Shown here: in pieces, positions 34,534 through 42,964 of the stretch
Position numbering within the stretch: position 1 is the stretch's first letter
Layout: every line of letters starts with the position of its first letter
Assembly: GCF_010671595.1 (NCBI RefSeq)
Contig: NZ_JAABOP010000001.1
Coordinates: 806,001 to 870,000 of the forward strand
Direction of reading: 5' to 3'
DNA: 64,000 bases
Source of the DNA: Muriicola jejuensis
Lineage (GTDB): Bacteria; Bacteroidota; Bacteroidia; Flavobacteriales; Flavobacteriaceae
Notes under the pieces: model-generated
What the model was told of the DNA's origin: nothing
Database searches by the model: none
Seen by the model: the letters and a program-made list of their open reading frames with translations, nothing else
Made by a program: the position numbers and the translations under genes

Positions 34534-34851
34534 ATGGCATTAGAAATAACAGATGCTACTTTTGATGAAGTGGTCTTAAAGAGTGACAAACCCGTGGTGG
34601 TCGACTTTTGGGCTGCCTGGTGTGGTCCATGCCGTATGGTAGGACCGATCATCGACGAAGTGAGCAGCGAATACGAAGGGAAAGCAGTAGTCGGCAAAGT
34701 GGATGTGGACAGCAATCAGGAATATGCCGCCAAATATGGGGTAAGAAACATTCCAACCGTTCTTGTCTTCAAGGATGGCGAGATCGTAAGCAGGCAGGTG
34801 GGAGTATCTCCCAAAAAAGTGTATACAGACGCTATAGACGCAGCGCTCTAA
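34534..34851 (+). CDS. trxA: Thioredoxin
   Basis: A 105-residue thioredoxin with the redox motif C30-G-P-C33 in FWAAWCGPCRM, and the cis-proline in IPTVLVFKDGE. It reduces disulfides in cytoplasmic proteins, fed by thioredoxin reductase (not in this window). I choose ATG 34534 (MALEITDATF), where the family begins. An in-frame ATG 21 bases upstream (34513) is possible but sits just behind the promoter box. It is a single gene with its own promoter and a strong terminator. Confidence 0.96.
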   Translation: MALEITDATFDEVVLKSDKPVVVDFWAAWCGPCRMVGPIIDEVSSEYEGKAVVGKVDVDSNQEYAAKYGVRNIPTVLVFKDGEIVSRQVGVSPKKVYTDAIDAAL

Positions 34852-34870
34852 TCATATTTTTTCAAATATT

Positions 34871-34897
34871 AAAGCCCGGTTCTGCCGGGCTTTTTTG
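34871..34897 (+). terminator. Rho-independent terminator after trxA
   Basis: AAAGCCCGG pairs with CCGGGCTTT around a 5-base loop and runs into T6. Confidence 0.9.
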
Positions 34898-34959
34898 TTT
34901 GGGGAAACGTAAATGGATAGTCTGGCCTAATTGTAAGGCCATATCCGTATCTTAGAAGC

Positions 34960-35889
34960 ATGGATCTGCAACAACACCTGGAACAAAGCGGACTCTTCCA
35001 GAACCTGGAACTCCTGGCGAGACAGGTAGTGGAGGGGTTTATCAGTGGGATACACAAGAGCCCTTTCCACGGGTTCTCTGCGGAATTTGCCGAACACAAG
35101 ATCTACAATACGGGCGAAAGCACGAAGCATATAGACTGGAAACTCTTTGGGAAAACAGACAAGCTCTACACAAAGCGGTACGAGGAGGAGACCAACCTCA
35201 GATGTCATATGATCCTCGACAATTCAGCCTCCATGTATTATCCGGAAGTAAAACAGCTCGGGCCGGACAACCTGAACAAGATCGGTTTTGGGGTACTCGC
35301 CATAGCCGCCCTGATGAATATTCTCAAAAAACAGAGGGATGCCGTGGGCTTGAGTATCTATTCAGATGAATACACCCATTACTCCCCTGAAAAGGGCAGC
35401 GAAAGACACCACCAGATGCTATTAGCCAGGCTCAATGAAGTTGGCACATTGAGAAGCTCAGGGAGTGGAACCAGGACCTATACCTATCTGCATCAGATCG
35501 CAGAAAAACTAAAGCGGCGCAGCCTGGTCTTCCTGTTTACCGATATGTTCCAGACAGAGGCGGAGGATGAACAGCTATTCGATGCCCTGCGGCATTTGAA
35601 GTTTAACAAACACGAGGTAGTGCTGTTCCATTTGCTGGACAGGGAAACAGAACTCTCCTTTAATTTCGAGAATACACCCAAACGTTACAAGGATGTGGAA
35701 ACGGGGATGCATATAGACCTTTTTGCAGATACCATCAGGGATGCCTATGAAGAGGAGGTCAGGGCGTTTATGTCTGCCTTAAAACTTACCTGTGCCAAGT
35801 ACAAGATCAAGTACGTACCGGTAGACATACGGGAATCCTTTGCCAAAGTGCTCAACACCTTTATGATTGAAAGGCAGGCATTTGGCTAG
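34960..35889 (+). CDS. DUF58 domain-containing protein
   Basis: A 309-residue protein of the DUF58 family, a von Willebrand A-like fold. The N-terminal FSAEFAEHKIYNTGESTKHI followed by DWK is the DUF58 core (usually R-x-Y-x-x-G-D-x-x-x-x-I-D-W), and ILDNSASM is the MIDAS-like D-x-S-x-S motif. Relatives are encoded with MoxR ATPases and vWA membrane proteins in metallo-chaperone-like operons, but here it stands alone between trxA and tRNA-Asp. It has no signal peptide or membrane helix. Function unknown. Confidence 0.88.
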   Translation: MDLQQHLEQSGLFQNLELLARQVVEGFISGIHKSPFHGFSAEFAEHKIYNTGESTKHIDWKLFGKTDKLYTKRYEEETNLRCHMILDNSASMYYPEVKQLGPDNLNKIGFGVLAIAALMNILKKQRDAVGLSIYSDEYTHYSPEKGSERHHQMLLARLNEVGTLRSSGSGTRTYTYLHQIAEKLKRRSLVFLFTDMFQTEAEDEQLFDALRHLKFNKHEVVLFHLLDRETELSFNFENTPKRYKDVETGMHIDLFADTIRDAYEEEVRAFMSALKLTCAKYKIKYVPVDIRESFAKVLNTFMIERQAFG

Positions 35890-35911
35890 GGGGTTTATTT
35901 TGCAGAAATTG

Positions 35912-35942
35912 TTTGTGTAATTCGAGAAGCGACGTATATTTG
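35912..35942 (+). promoter_or_regulatory. Consensus Bacteroidetes promoter upstream of tRNA-Asp
   Basis: TTTG (35912-35915), exactly 19 bp, then TATATTTG (35935-35942) fully match TTTG-N19-TAnnTTTG. Expected transcription start is near 35948, about 110 bp before the tRNA. Confidence 0.75.
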
Positions 35943-35947
35943 CATCC

Positions 35948-36061
35948 TCTTAAACACCTCCGTAGGTGTGGCCGAGAAAAAAACTAGCTTTCTAAAAGCA
36001 GTTGCAGCAAGATTTGAACCTGACTGTCGTCAGGGTTCGTTCAAAAACGGATAAAATCATT
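35948..36061 (+). other. Structured leader upstream of tRNA-Asp
   Basis: The transcript from the strong promoter would begin with a perfect hairpin ACACCT-CCGT-AGGTGT (35954-35969) and contain a second one, GAACCTGAC-TGTC-GTCAGGGTTC with one bulged G (36016-36038). No coding frame is convincing here. This may be a tRNA precursor leader or a small RNA; a degraded tRNA is another option because of GTGGCCGAG and GGTTCGTTC. Confidence 0.4.
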
Positions 36062-36135
36062 GGTCTGGTAGTTCAGTTGGTTAGAATACCTGCCTGTCAC
36101 GCAGGGGGTCGCGGGTTCGAGTCCCGTCCAGACCG
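36062..36135 (+). tRNA. tRNA-Asp (anticodon GTC)
   Basis: 74 nt with a perfect 7-bp acceptor stem (GGTCTGG/CCAGACC) and discriminator G, an anticodon arm CCTGC-CTGTCAC-GCAGG with GTC at 36096-36098, and a T arm GCGGGTTCGAGTCCCGT. CCA is not encoded. Confidence 0.97.
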
Positions 36136-36146
36136 CAGAGAAGCAG

Positions 36147-36177
36147 AGCCCTTCGCACAAAGTGTGGAGGGCTTTTT
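36147..36177 (+). terminator. Terminator hairpin after tRNA-Asp
   Basis: AGCCCTTCGCAC pairs imperfectly with GTGTGGAGGGCT around a 3-base loop and is followed by T5. Confidence 0.75.
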
Positions 36178-36273
36178 CATTTCGAAGCACCTGAGCTTGC
36201 TCAGAGTGCGAAGAAATGGAAAAAGACTACCGCCTGCTGTGCAGGCGGAAGGGCTCCGACTCATTTTGTGCAG
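36153..36273. repeat. Long imperfect foldback element downstream of tRNA-Asp
   Basis: The left arm, starting GCACAAAGTGTGGAGGGC and ending ATTTCGAAGCAC (36153-36190), is repeated inverted at 36200-36273 with a 25-bp insertion that itself contains the hairpin CGCCTGC-TGT-GCAGGCG. The tip holds CTGAGCTTGCTCAG. The following 250 bases to 36527 carry no gene that I can support. Confidence 0.55.
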
Positions 36274-36527
36274 CATTCTAATGTGGTCGTACCTTCCCTT
36301 TCCATTTGCGTTAAATACTACGGATCAACAGATGGACCTCCTGCCGTTACTTCGATATCTCCATGAAAAAAGTGCAAATACCACTAGATCCTGACAGGGC
36401 TATTTTAATCATTCGAAACGCCTGAAGACCATATAAGTTCTCCATTTTATCGTAGTCAAGAATAAAAATAGAAAGACCAGAGGGCGGCATAGAATCTATT
36501 TGCATAATGGGAAATTATGTTTATTCC
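36274..36527. other. AT-rich non-coding stretch
   Basis: 254 bases between the foldback and the end of the TPR gene. No ORF, RNA gene or strong hairpin is seen. Confidence 0.4.
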
Positions 36528-38429
36528 TTAATCCTTTCCATGTGAATAATATGAACATAAAAGCCTTATGGCATTGATCATTGATTGATCTCCCTGGTTT
36601 ATTGCCATTTGATGACGGTCATTCAATCCTTTTTCATTGAAACGCGTACGTCTGTTATCAATACGGTCAGCCTGATTAAGAAGCCATTGTCTTTGTATAT
36701 CCATTGATGGGAAAGGATTGACTACAGCAGACAAATTGAGAAAAGAAAAAGCAAGGTCTGCCTTACCACCACCCAGTTGTATGGAACATGACCTTATCCA
36801 CCACTTCACTGCATTTTTCAAATCCTGTAATTCCTCAAAGTATAGAGAACCCAAATCACCACACAGACCACCCTTGAGTTTTGCCTTATCAAGCCCCTCC
36901 TCCAATATTTCAATCGCCTTTGAAAAGTTTCCCATTCTCCTGTAAACTTGAGCTGACCAGCTATAAACGATATCAAAATCGCTGTATTCTGAAACTAGCT
37001 TACTCATCACCTCAAGTGCTTTATTCATATCGCCGGACCACTGGTAATGTTGGGCCTCTTTAATTTGCTTTATACTAAACCAATCTCTGCTATCCGGCAA
37101 TTCCTGGTAATTAATTGTAAAGCAGTCATCAACATATGCATCTCCCGTAAATGGAGGTACCTCTATTTGAATCCATTCCTTTTGTTTTGTGAGATTTTGC
37201 CCCAATTCCCGGAGCCCGGTATCTTTTTCATGAATATTGGAGCCGAGATCAATAGAAGGTACCTGTCTTAAACGACTTAGGCCTTTCTTATCAGATACCA
37301 CATGGACAAAAGGATCAAATCCTAATTCCATAAACTGGTCTAGTTTACTTTGTTCCTTTAATAATAATAAGGTATCCAGGTCCCATGCGGACTGAAGTGC
37401 AGAGGGTATGTAATCCCAGCCAAATGTCATCGCGCTTGTAACCAGAATCATTTCGCATGCTTTCAACATCTCCAGTTTTGTTTCTTCAAATGGTTTGTGT
37501 TCATGCTTATCAGCCGTTTGAAATTTTACAATGGCTGTTCGAGCATAATACCATTGTGTCAGGATTTTCAACTCAAAACTGTTGGTTTGATCTATTCGTT
37601 CATCAAACTTTACAATGCCTTGTTCATAAGTCTGTAAACCAGATATCCCCGCATACCCTTCAAACTCTCTGTAAAGGCTCTCGATAATCTGTGTTACATT
37701 CAAAGACGGCCCGTTTCCCTCCAAACTTTTGAGCGCATTTTGACCCACCGTACGCTGGAGTATTCTGGCCAGATATAGAAAGAATGCTTTATCCGGCAAT
37801 GAAAGAATATTATTGGTTGTGACCTCAACTGGATCCTGATCTTGAATCTTATTTGTGGCTTGAGATGTATTGGAACCCTTATCCCTTTTTAGATTTTCCG
37901 GGTGCTCAAAAAGTTCAGGTATTTTTCCTCCTAATTGCTTAATTTTTAGTTGAGATTCTTTCCAAACAGATGATTCAGGAGTTGCTTTTTGATAAACTTC
38001 ACAATAGCATCCAATAGCAAGGTTTTTCTCACCCAGCTTTTCATGCAGTTTGCCCATGCTAAACCGAACATTCCAATTATTGGGATCAACATCTTCAGCA
38101 ATGATGAACTGCACTTCTGCTTCAACATCCCTGTCACATTCCATTAATGCCTCCCCGTACATTCGTTCAATTTCAGAGCAGTCGGGCGAATTATCGGGAG
38201 TGATCTTTACAGCCTTATAATACCAATCGGCTGCTTCCTTTTTATGACCACATCTTCCAAGATTTTCTGCAAGATGTATAAAAGTTGCTTTCTGGTCCGG
38301 TATTAAGTAGCCATAACGATTCCAGATTTTTGCCACTTCTAAGTAATCGTCCCGTGCTTCAAGTTCTCCTGCTTTTGCCTTCAGTTCTTCATATGAGGGC
38401 CTCTTTTTGAAAATATCTAAAAACCCCAT
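36528..38429 (-). CDS. TPR-repeat protein of unknown function, AT-rich
   Basis: A 633-residue cytoplasmic protein not recognised beyond its repeats. Tetratricopeptide-like pairs occur near residues 30-160 (HLAENLGRCGHKKEAADWYY, NVRFSMGKLHEKLGEKNLAI) and 465-550 (IKEAQHYQWSGDMNKALEVM, WSAQVYRRMGNFSKAIEILEE). Between them is a non-repeat middle, about 185-460, with no known motif. There is no signal peptide or membrane helix. Base composition is clearly more AT-rich than in neighbouring genes and the gene lies between repeat elements next to a tRNA, so recent transfer is likely. It has no operon partner. Confidence 0.7.
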   Translation of the reverse strand: MGFLDIFKKRPSYEELKAKAGELEARDDYLEVAKIWNRYGYLIPDQKATFIHLAENLGRCGHKKEAADWYYKAVKITPDNSPDCSEIERMYGEALMECDRDVEAEVQFIIAEDVDPNNWNVRFSMGKLHEKLGEKNLAIGCYCEVYQKATPESSVWKESQLKIKQLGGKIPELFEHPENLKRDKGSNTSQATNKIQDQDPVEVTTNNILSLPDKAFFLYLARILQRTVGQNALKSLEGNGPSLNVTQIIESLYREFEGYAGISGLQTYEQGIVKFDERIDQTNSFELKILTQWYYARTAIVKFQTADKHEHKPFEETKLEMLKACEMILVTSAMTFGWDYIPSALQSAWDLDTLLLLKEQSKLDQFMELGFDPFVHVVSDKKGLSRLRQVPSIDLGSNIHEKDTGLRELGQNLTKQKEWIQIEVPPFTGDAYVDDCFTINYQELPDSRDWFSIKQIKEAQHYQWSGDMNKALEVMSKLVSEYSDFDIVYSWSAQVYRRMGNFSKAIEILEEGLDKAKLKGGLCGDLGSLYFEELQDLKNAVKWWIRSCSIQLGGGKADLAFSFLNLSAVVNPFPSMDIQRQWLLNQADRIDNRRTRFNEKGLNDRHQMAINQGDQSMINAIRLLCSYYSHGKD

Positions 38430-38639
38430 GTGTCTTGAATTTGATTCGGTTTGCGCGCCTTTTTGTTTAACGGTCTTTTTTAAAACGTAAAAAGGTGAAA
38501 TTCACAAAATAGATTGTTAAGATATTGATTTTCAATATCAAGAACCTATGTAAGGTAGGAATTTCTCTTCTCATAGAGCCAAGTCAATACCAAAAAAAAA
38601 GTAAACAGAGTGATTGAAGTTTAAAATTATTAATCATCC
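38430..38639. other. Upstream region of the TPR gene, with a 19-bp inverted repeat
   Basis: AT-rich non-coding DNA. GATATTGA-TTT-TCAATATC at 38521-38539 is a perfect inverted repeat about 95 bp upstream of the TPR gene and could be its operator. No gene is seen. Confidence 0.4.
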
Positions 38640-38870
38640 TAAATGGAAATTTCCATTTCTTCGCCTTGAAAAGTAGAAATTGGAAACGCATTCCTGCATA
38701 GAAGGCGAAGGGATTCCGCATCTCTGCAGGACCACTCCTGATAGCTATCGGGAAGGATTCCCGAGCAAAGTGAGGGAATCAATCCCGGACGTATAATCAC
38801 TTGAAGAAAGAAATAGAATAAGACCACTGACTGCGACAGCAGTCGGAAGGGCTTGGGCACGAATTTCGGC
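38640..38870. repeat. Palindrome-rich repeat region downstream of the alpha/beta hydrolase gene
   Basis: Contains the perfect 18-bp palindrome AAATGGAAATTTCCATTT (38641-38658), TCCTGATAGCTATCGGGA (38736-38753), the hairpin GATTCCC/GGGAATC (38756-38780) and GACTGC-GACA-GCAGTC (38829-38844). The right end resembles the tRNA-Asp foldback: GAAGAAA, then AAGAC, a short hairpin, then CGGAAGGGCT. A 79-codon minus-strand frame here has no credible protein character. Confidence 0.5.
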
Positions 38871-39788
38871 TCAGTCAACCAGGAGATATTCTCTTATAAA
38901 CCCACTGATCTTCTCCTGCAGATCCAAAATATCTGCCTCACCCCAGTCATCCCCGTGGCCTCCGGAATAAATGGTAAAATCATGGGGGATGCCATTGGCC
39001 GTTAAGGCTGAATCGAGGGCTACACCGTTGTCTAGCGGCACCAGGGGATCCTGATCCCCGTAGAAAAGGGCCACCGGACTACTCTGCGGATTCACCTGAA
39101 ATACCGGACTGGTGGCTTTGGCGTAATCCGTGCCTGTTGGGTACTGGCTTTCATCCACAAAAAGGGATAGGGCAAGTTCAAAATTTGGGTCTTCGGAAAA
39201 GAAGGGATGTGTAAAATCCGTCGGGCCAACGATATCCACTACGAATTTTATCCTGTCCCCTTCATCGTATACAAAGTCGTACATAAGGGAAAGGTGTGCT
39301 CCTGCACTCGTGCCGATCATCCCGAATTCGGGCAGGATCTGCAGAGCCTCCTTTTCGGCTACCAGTTTTTCAACCACCCGGTCGATATCCAGGAACTGAT
39401 TGGGGAAGGCAGGGACTACCGGGACCGGGGTGGCCAGCACGTAGTTCATATTGACTATGGCGTGATCGGGATGTCGTTCCTTGATGAGGTCGATAAAGGG
39501 TGTCATACTCGACTTATCCCCTTCTATCCACCCGCCCCCATGGACGAGTACTAATACTTTGGTCCTGGAAGAGGAACGGTCGGCCGGCAGATACAGATCG
39601 TACTTCTGCTGGGGATGTTGGCCATAGGCCACATCCGTCAAAGTAGTTGCGGTCAAAGGAAGGGGTTGTTCCTCCTGATTATCTTCCTGCTTTGGACTTG
39701 TTTCTACTTCAGAAGAAGAACAAGAGATCATGCCAATCATCAGGAAACAAACCATCCAATGGATCCCAATTTTTTTGTTTTTGCTCAT
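38871..39788 (-). CDS. Alpha/beta hydrolase lipoprotein (carboxylesterase-like)
   Basis: An exported lipoprotein (lipobox MISC, then a Ser/Glu-rich linker) with an alpha/beta-hydrolase fold. The oxyanion-hole motif HGGGW is near residue 85, the nucleophile serine is in GTSAGAH, the acid in YGDQDPLVP and the histidine in SGGHGDDW. This fits the esterase/lipase HSL-BD-FAE group; a sugar-ester or xenobiotic ester could be the substrate. ATG 39788 gives a standard lipoprotein signal; in-frame ATGs at 39812 and 39797 are alternatives. It lies 63 bp after dnaE2 on the same strand but is functionally unrelated. Confidence 0.85.
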   Translation of the reverse strand: MSKNKKIGIHWMVCFLMIGMISCSSSEVETSPKQEDNQEEQPLPLTATTLTDVAYGQHPQQKYDLYLPADRSSSRTKVLVLVHGGGWIEGDKSSMTPFIDLIKERHPDHAIVNMNYVLATPVPVVPAFPNQFLDIDRVVEKLVAEKEALQILPEFGMIGTSAGAHLSLMYDFVYDEGDRIKFVVDIVGPTDFTHPFFSEDPNFELALSLFVDESQYPTGTDYAKATSPVFQVNPQSSPVALFYGDQDPLVPLDNGVALDSALTANGIPHDFTIYSGGHGDDWGEADILDLQEKISGFIREYLLVD

Positions 39789-39851
39789 TTTTAGCATGTT
39801 TGTTTCCGGCATAACTTTCCTTCAAAGATATTCAATTGTCCCGGTTAATAT

Positions 39852-42800
39852 TCAGGATGTTCCTGCCCGGGTTGCACCTTTATCAATGACTTCTTTACCC
39901 CTATCCCTTAACAGCCTGTTCTGCGTAGCCGTCTTCATTTCGGCATATCGTGGGTCCTGTATGTAATCCTCCTTTTGCATCTTCATCACCTCTATGCTCA
40001 GGAAGCCAAACTCGCTCACCACCTTGCCATAAAAACGGTAGATCCCCCGCCCCCTGAAACGGTATTTGGCAGCCACAGGCGGAAAGAGGACCGTGTCAAA
40101 CACCTCCCCCTGCTGGTCTACAAGGGTGGCGAAGTTCATCCGCTTGCCCGTATGGGTCTTGGTGTTCTTTACCGTGACCAGGTAGCCATAGATGTCGATA
40201 TAACGGCCCTCGTACCGTGGGAGGTCCTTGCTGCCGTGGTCGTTCCTGGGAGGTTCCTTCAGCAGGGAAAAAGGGCTGCAGAGGCAGAACCCCAGGAGCT
40301 CCCACTGGGTAAAGGCCGTCTCCAGGTCTGTGGAGTGAAGCTGTGGAATACTGAAATCCTGGTGGACGGGCGGGAAGAGTTTAGGATGGTCTATCGCATT
40401 TCCTTTGTTGAGGAACAGATGGGCTTCCCACAGGAGTTCGTGCTTATTGATCCCTGTAAAGCGGAAGGCATCGATGCGGATCAGGATGCTCACCTGCTCG
40501 ATGGAGATAACCACCCGGTCCAGGAAATCCTCCAGGGAACCAAAAGGCCCTCGGGCCCTTCGTTCCTTCAGGATGCGGTCCATCACCCGGGCCTCCAGTT
40601 CCTTCAGGTATGCAAATCCCAGGTAGATCTCCTTTCCGTAAATACAGTTCACCGCTGTACTCCTGTTCACACAGGGGGCATGGATCACAGCGCCCAGCAT
40701 ACGCGCCTCGTGCACGTAGAACTCCGGTCGGTAGAAACCGCCCCCGTTGTTGAGCACCGCCACCAGATATTCGAGGGGGTAGTAGGTCCTCAAAAACAGG
40801 CTCTGATAGCTCTCCACGGCATAGGAGGCCGAGTGGCCCTTGGCAAAGGCATAGCCCGCAAAGCTGGCCACCTGATGCCAGACCTCGTCGATGAGGGAGT
40901 CCTCGTAGCCCTTCCTGCGGCAGTTTTCCACAAACTTCTCCCTGATCTTCTGAAACTCTTCCCGGGAGCGGTACTTCCCGCTCATTCCCCTGCGAAGCAC
41001 GTCGGCCTCCCCCAGGGTGAGACCTGCAAAATAGTGGGCCACCTTGATCACATCCTCCTGGTAGACCATCACCCCGTAGGTGTCGGGCATGATGTCGAGC
41101 ATTACCGGATGTCCCTTCTCCTCTGCCCTGCCGGGATTTCGGTGCCTCATGATATACTCCCGCATCATCCCGCTCTGGGCCACCCCTGGCCTGATGATGG
41201 AACTGGCAGCCACCAGGCCCAGGTAGGTGTCTACCTCCAGTTTCCTGAGCAGCATTCGCATGGCAGGCGATTCCACATAGAAACAGCCCATACACTGGGC
41301 AGACCGTATCATGCCGTTGATCTGCGGGTCCTGCTTAAAGGCCTTGATGTCGTGTATGTCGATGGAGGCGTGTTCCTCCGGCTGGTTGAAGGCCAGGATC
41401 TCTATGGCCTCTTTGATCTTGGCCAGGCCCCGCTGCCCCAGGATGTCGAACTTGTACAGGCCTACGTCCTCGGCGATCACCATGTCGAACTGGGTAGTGG
41501 CAAAACCTTTGGGAGGGAGGTGGGTGGCGGAAAAACAGTGGAGGGATCTGTCACTGATGAGGATCCCCCCGGCGTGGATACTGAGGTAATTGGGCATGTC
41601 CTTGATCAGGTTGCCGTATTTGAGGACCAGGAGGGAGACCCCATCCAGGTCAGAGGGGTTGTAATGCCCTTCGCAGAGGAAGTCGATCTCCGCCTTGGGC
41701 AGTCCAAAGACCTTGCCGAGTTCCCGGATCACACCTCTCGACTTAAAGGTGACATAAGTGCCTAGCAGGGCGACATGCGGAAAGCGGTCAAAGATGTACC
41801 GGGTGATCTCCTCCCGGTCCTTCCATGAAAAATCGATGTCGAAATCGGGCGGATTGGTCCGGTAGAGGTTGATAAAACGTTCAAAGTAGAGGTCGAGTTC
41901 AATGGGGTCTACATCGGTGATCCGCAACAGGTAGGCCACGATGCTGTTGGCCCCGCTCCCCCGCCCCACGTAGTAGAAGCCGCGCCTTCTCGCTTCGGAG
42001 ACGATATCCCAGTTGATGAGGAAGTAGGAGACGAACCCCTTGTCCTTGATAAGGTCCAGCTCCTTTGCCATGCGGTTTAGGATACGGTCGTCTACCTCCG
42101 GGTAGCGGTAGGGTAGCCCTTTTTGGCACAATTCTTCCAGGAGAGTCTCGTCTGCCTCCCGGCTTCCGAGATAAGTGCTCAGGTTCTGCGGTTTTCGTTC
42201 TGAGGAGAAGTCGAAATGGATGCTGCACAATTGCATGAGCTGTTCCGTGTTCTTCAGGATGAAGGAATATTCGGAAAAGACCTCCGCCAGGTTGCGGACG
42301 GGAAACATCTTTTCCTCGGGGGAGGCCTGCTCTTCTTCCGGCAACTTGCTCAGCAACACATTATTGTCGATGGCGCGGAGGAGACGGTGCGCATTGAAAT
42401 CGCGCTTATTCCTGAAGGTGACGGGTTGTAAGACCACCAATTTGTCCCTGTATTCTATAAGCCTGGAAAAGGGCAACCGCCTCAGGTCTGCCACCGAGAT
42501 GCCGATGTATTCAAATTCCGAAAAGTGGTACTGGTCATTGAGGAGTACTTTCTCGAAGGGGTAGATCACATAGGCGTTTTGAAAAGCAGGGGCCTTTCCG
42601 GGAATTTTTTTCTCCCTGTGGAGGTGATCCGAAAGGAATTCGTTGAGCTCTCGGTACCCTTCATTGTTTTTGGCGATCCCCACAAAACAGGTATCCACCC
42701 CGTTGCGGAAATCGATCCCTAAAATGGGCTGTATCCCAAAATCCGCTGCCCTGCGGACAAAGTTGAGGCAGGCCGAGGTATTATTGATATCGGTAAGGGC

Positions 42801-42899
42801 CAGGCGGGTGACTTCATTTTCCCGGGCCAGTTCCAACAGGGCCACCTCGGAGAAGGTGCCGTAGCGGAGGCTGTAGTATGTATGGCAATTCAAATACAC
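39852..42899 (-). CDS. dnaE2: Error-prone DNA polymerase DnaE2-like (C-family alpha subunit)
   Basis: A 1015-residue C-family polymerase without an exonuclease domain: PHP domain at the N-terminus (YLNCHTYYSLRYGTFSE), polymerase core with GRGSGANSIVAYLLRITDVDP and catalytic PPDFDIDFSWKDR near residue 340, KGHSASYAVESYQ near 680, and a C-terminal OB fold. Paired with dinB it forms a mutagenesis cassette for lesion bypass. I start at GTG 42899, where homologues begin. A frame extension to 42929 would translate the AAATTCC repeat (MEFGIWNF) and is probably not native. Separated from dinB by the S23 element. Confidence 0.9.
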   Translation of the reverse strand: MYLNCHTYYSLRYGTFSEVALLELARENEVTRLALTDINNTSACLNFVRRAADFGIQPILGIDFRNGVDTCFVGIAKNNEGYRELNEFLSDHLHREKKIPGKAPAFQNAYVIYPFEKVLLNDQYHFSEFEYIGISVADLRRLPFSRLIEYRDKLVVLQPVTFRNKRDFNAHRLLRAIDNNVLLSKLPEEEQASPEEKMFPVRNLAEVFSEYSFILKNTEQLMQLCSIHFDFSSERKPQNLSTYLGSREADETLLEELCQKGLPYRYPEVDDRILNRMAKELDLIKDKGFVSYFLINWDIVSEARRRGFYYVGRGSGANSIVAYLLRITDVDPIELDLYFERFINLYRTNPPDFDIDFSWKDREEITRYIFDRFPHVALLGTYVTFKSRGVIRELGKVFGLPKAEIDFLCEGHYNPSDLDGVSLLVLKYGNLIKDMPNYLSIHAGGILISDRSLHCFSATHLPPKGFATTQFDMVIAEDVGLYKFDILGQRGLAKIKEAIEILAFNQPEEHASIDIHDIKAFKQDPQINGMIRSAQCMGCFYVESPAMRMLLRKLEVDTYLGLVAASSIIRPGVAQSGMMREYIMRHRNPGRAEEKGHPVMLDIMPDTYGVMVYQEDVIKVAHYFAGLTLGEADVLRRGMSGKYRSREEFQKIREKFVENCRRKGYEDSLIDEVWHQVASFAGYAFAKGHSASYAVESYQSLFLRTYYPLEYLVAVLNNGGGFYRPEFYVHEARMLGAVIHAPCVNRSTAVNCIYGKEIYLGFAYLKELEARVMDRILKERRARGPFGSLEDFLDRVVISIEQVSILIRIDAFRFTGINKHELLWEAHLFLNKGNAIDHPKLFPPVHQDFSIPQLHSTDLETAFTQWELLGFCLCSPFSLLKEPPRNDHGSKDLPRYEGRYIDIYGYLVTVKNTKTHTGKRMNFATLVDQQGEVFDTVLFPPVAAKYRFRGRGIYRFYGKVVSEFGFLSIEVMKMQKEDYIQDPRYAEMKTATQNRLLRDRGKEVIDKGATRAGTS

Positions 42900-42906
42900 C
42901 TGAGAA

Positions 42907-42936
42907 AAATTCCAAATTCCAAATTCCAAATTCCAA
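42907..42936. repeat. Left inverted repeat of the S23 element, (AAATTCC)x4+AA
   Basis: Four perfect tandem 7-bp units followed by AA, 8 bp from the dnaE2 GTG. It is the exact reverse complement of 43357-43386. Confidence 0.9.
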
Positions 42937-42964
42937 CTTTGGATAAATGCTGACGAATTCTATT

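Noticed and set aside
36002-36394. 131-codon plus-strand frame across tRNA-Asp
   Set aside because: It translates through the complete tRNA and its terminator; the protein has no coherent character.
38639-38878. 79-codon minus-strand frame in the palindrome-rich stretch
   Set aside because: It reads through several hairpins and repeat blocks; composition looks like translated repeat DNA, not a protein.
39975-41765. 596-codon plus-strand frame
   Set aside because: Lies wholly antisense to dnaE2. The minus-strand product has all polymerase motifs, so the long antisense frame is a by-product of GC-rich codon use.
42900-42929. Ten-residue N-terminal extension of DnaE2 (MEFGIWNFSQ)
   Set aside because: It is a translation of the inverted-repeat heptamers. 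Homologues begin at the YLNCHTYYSLRYG segment, matching GTG 42899.
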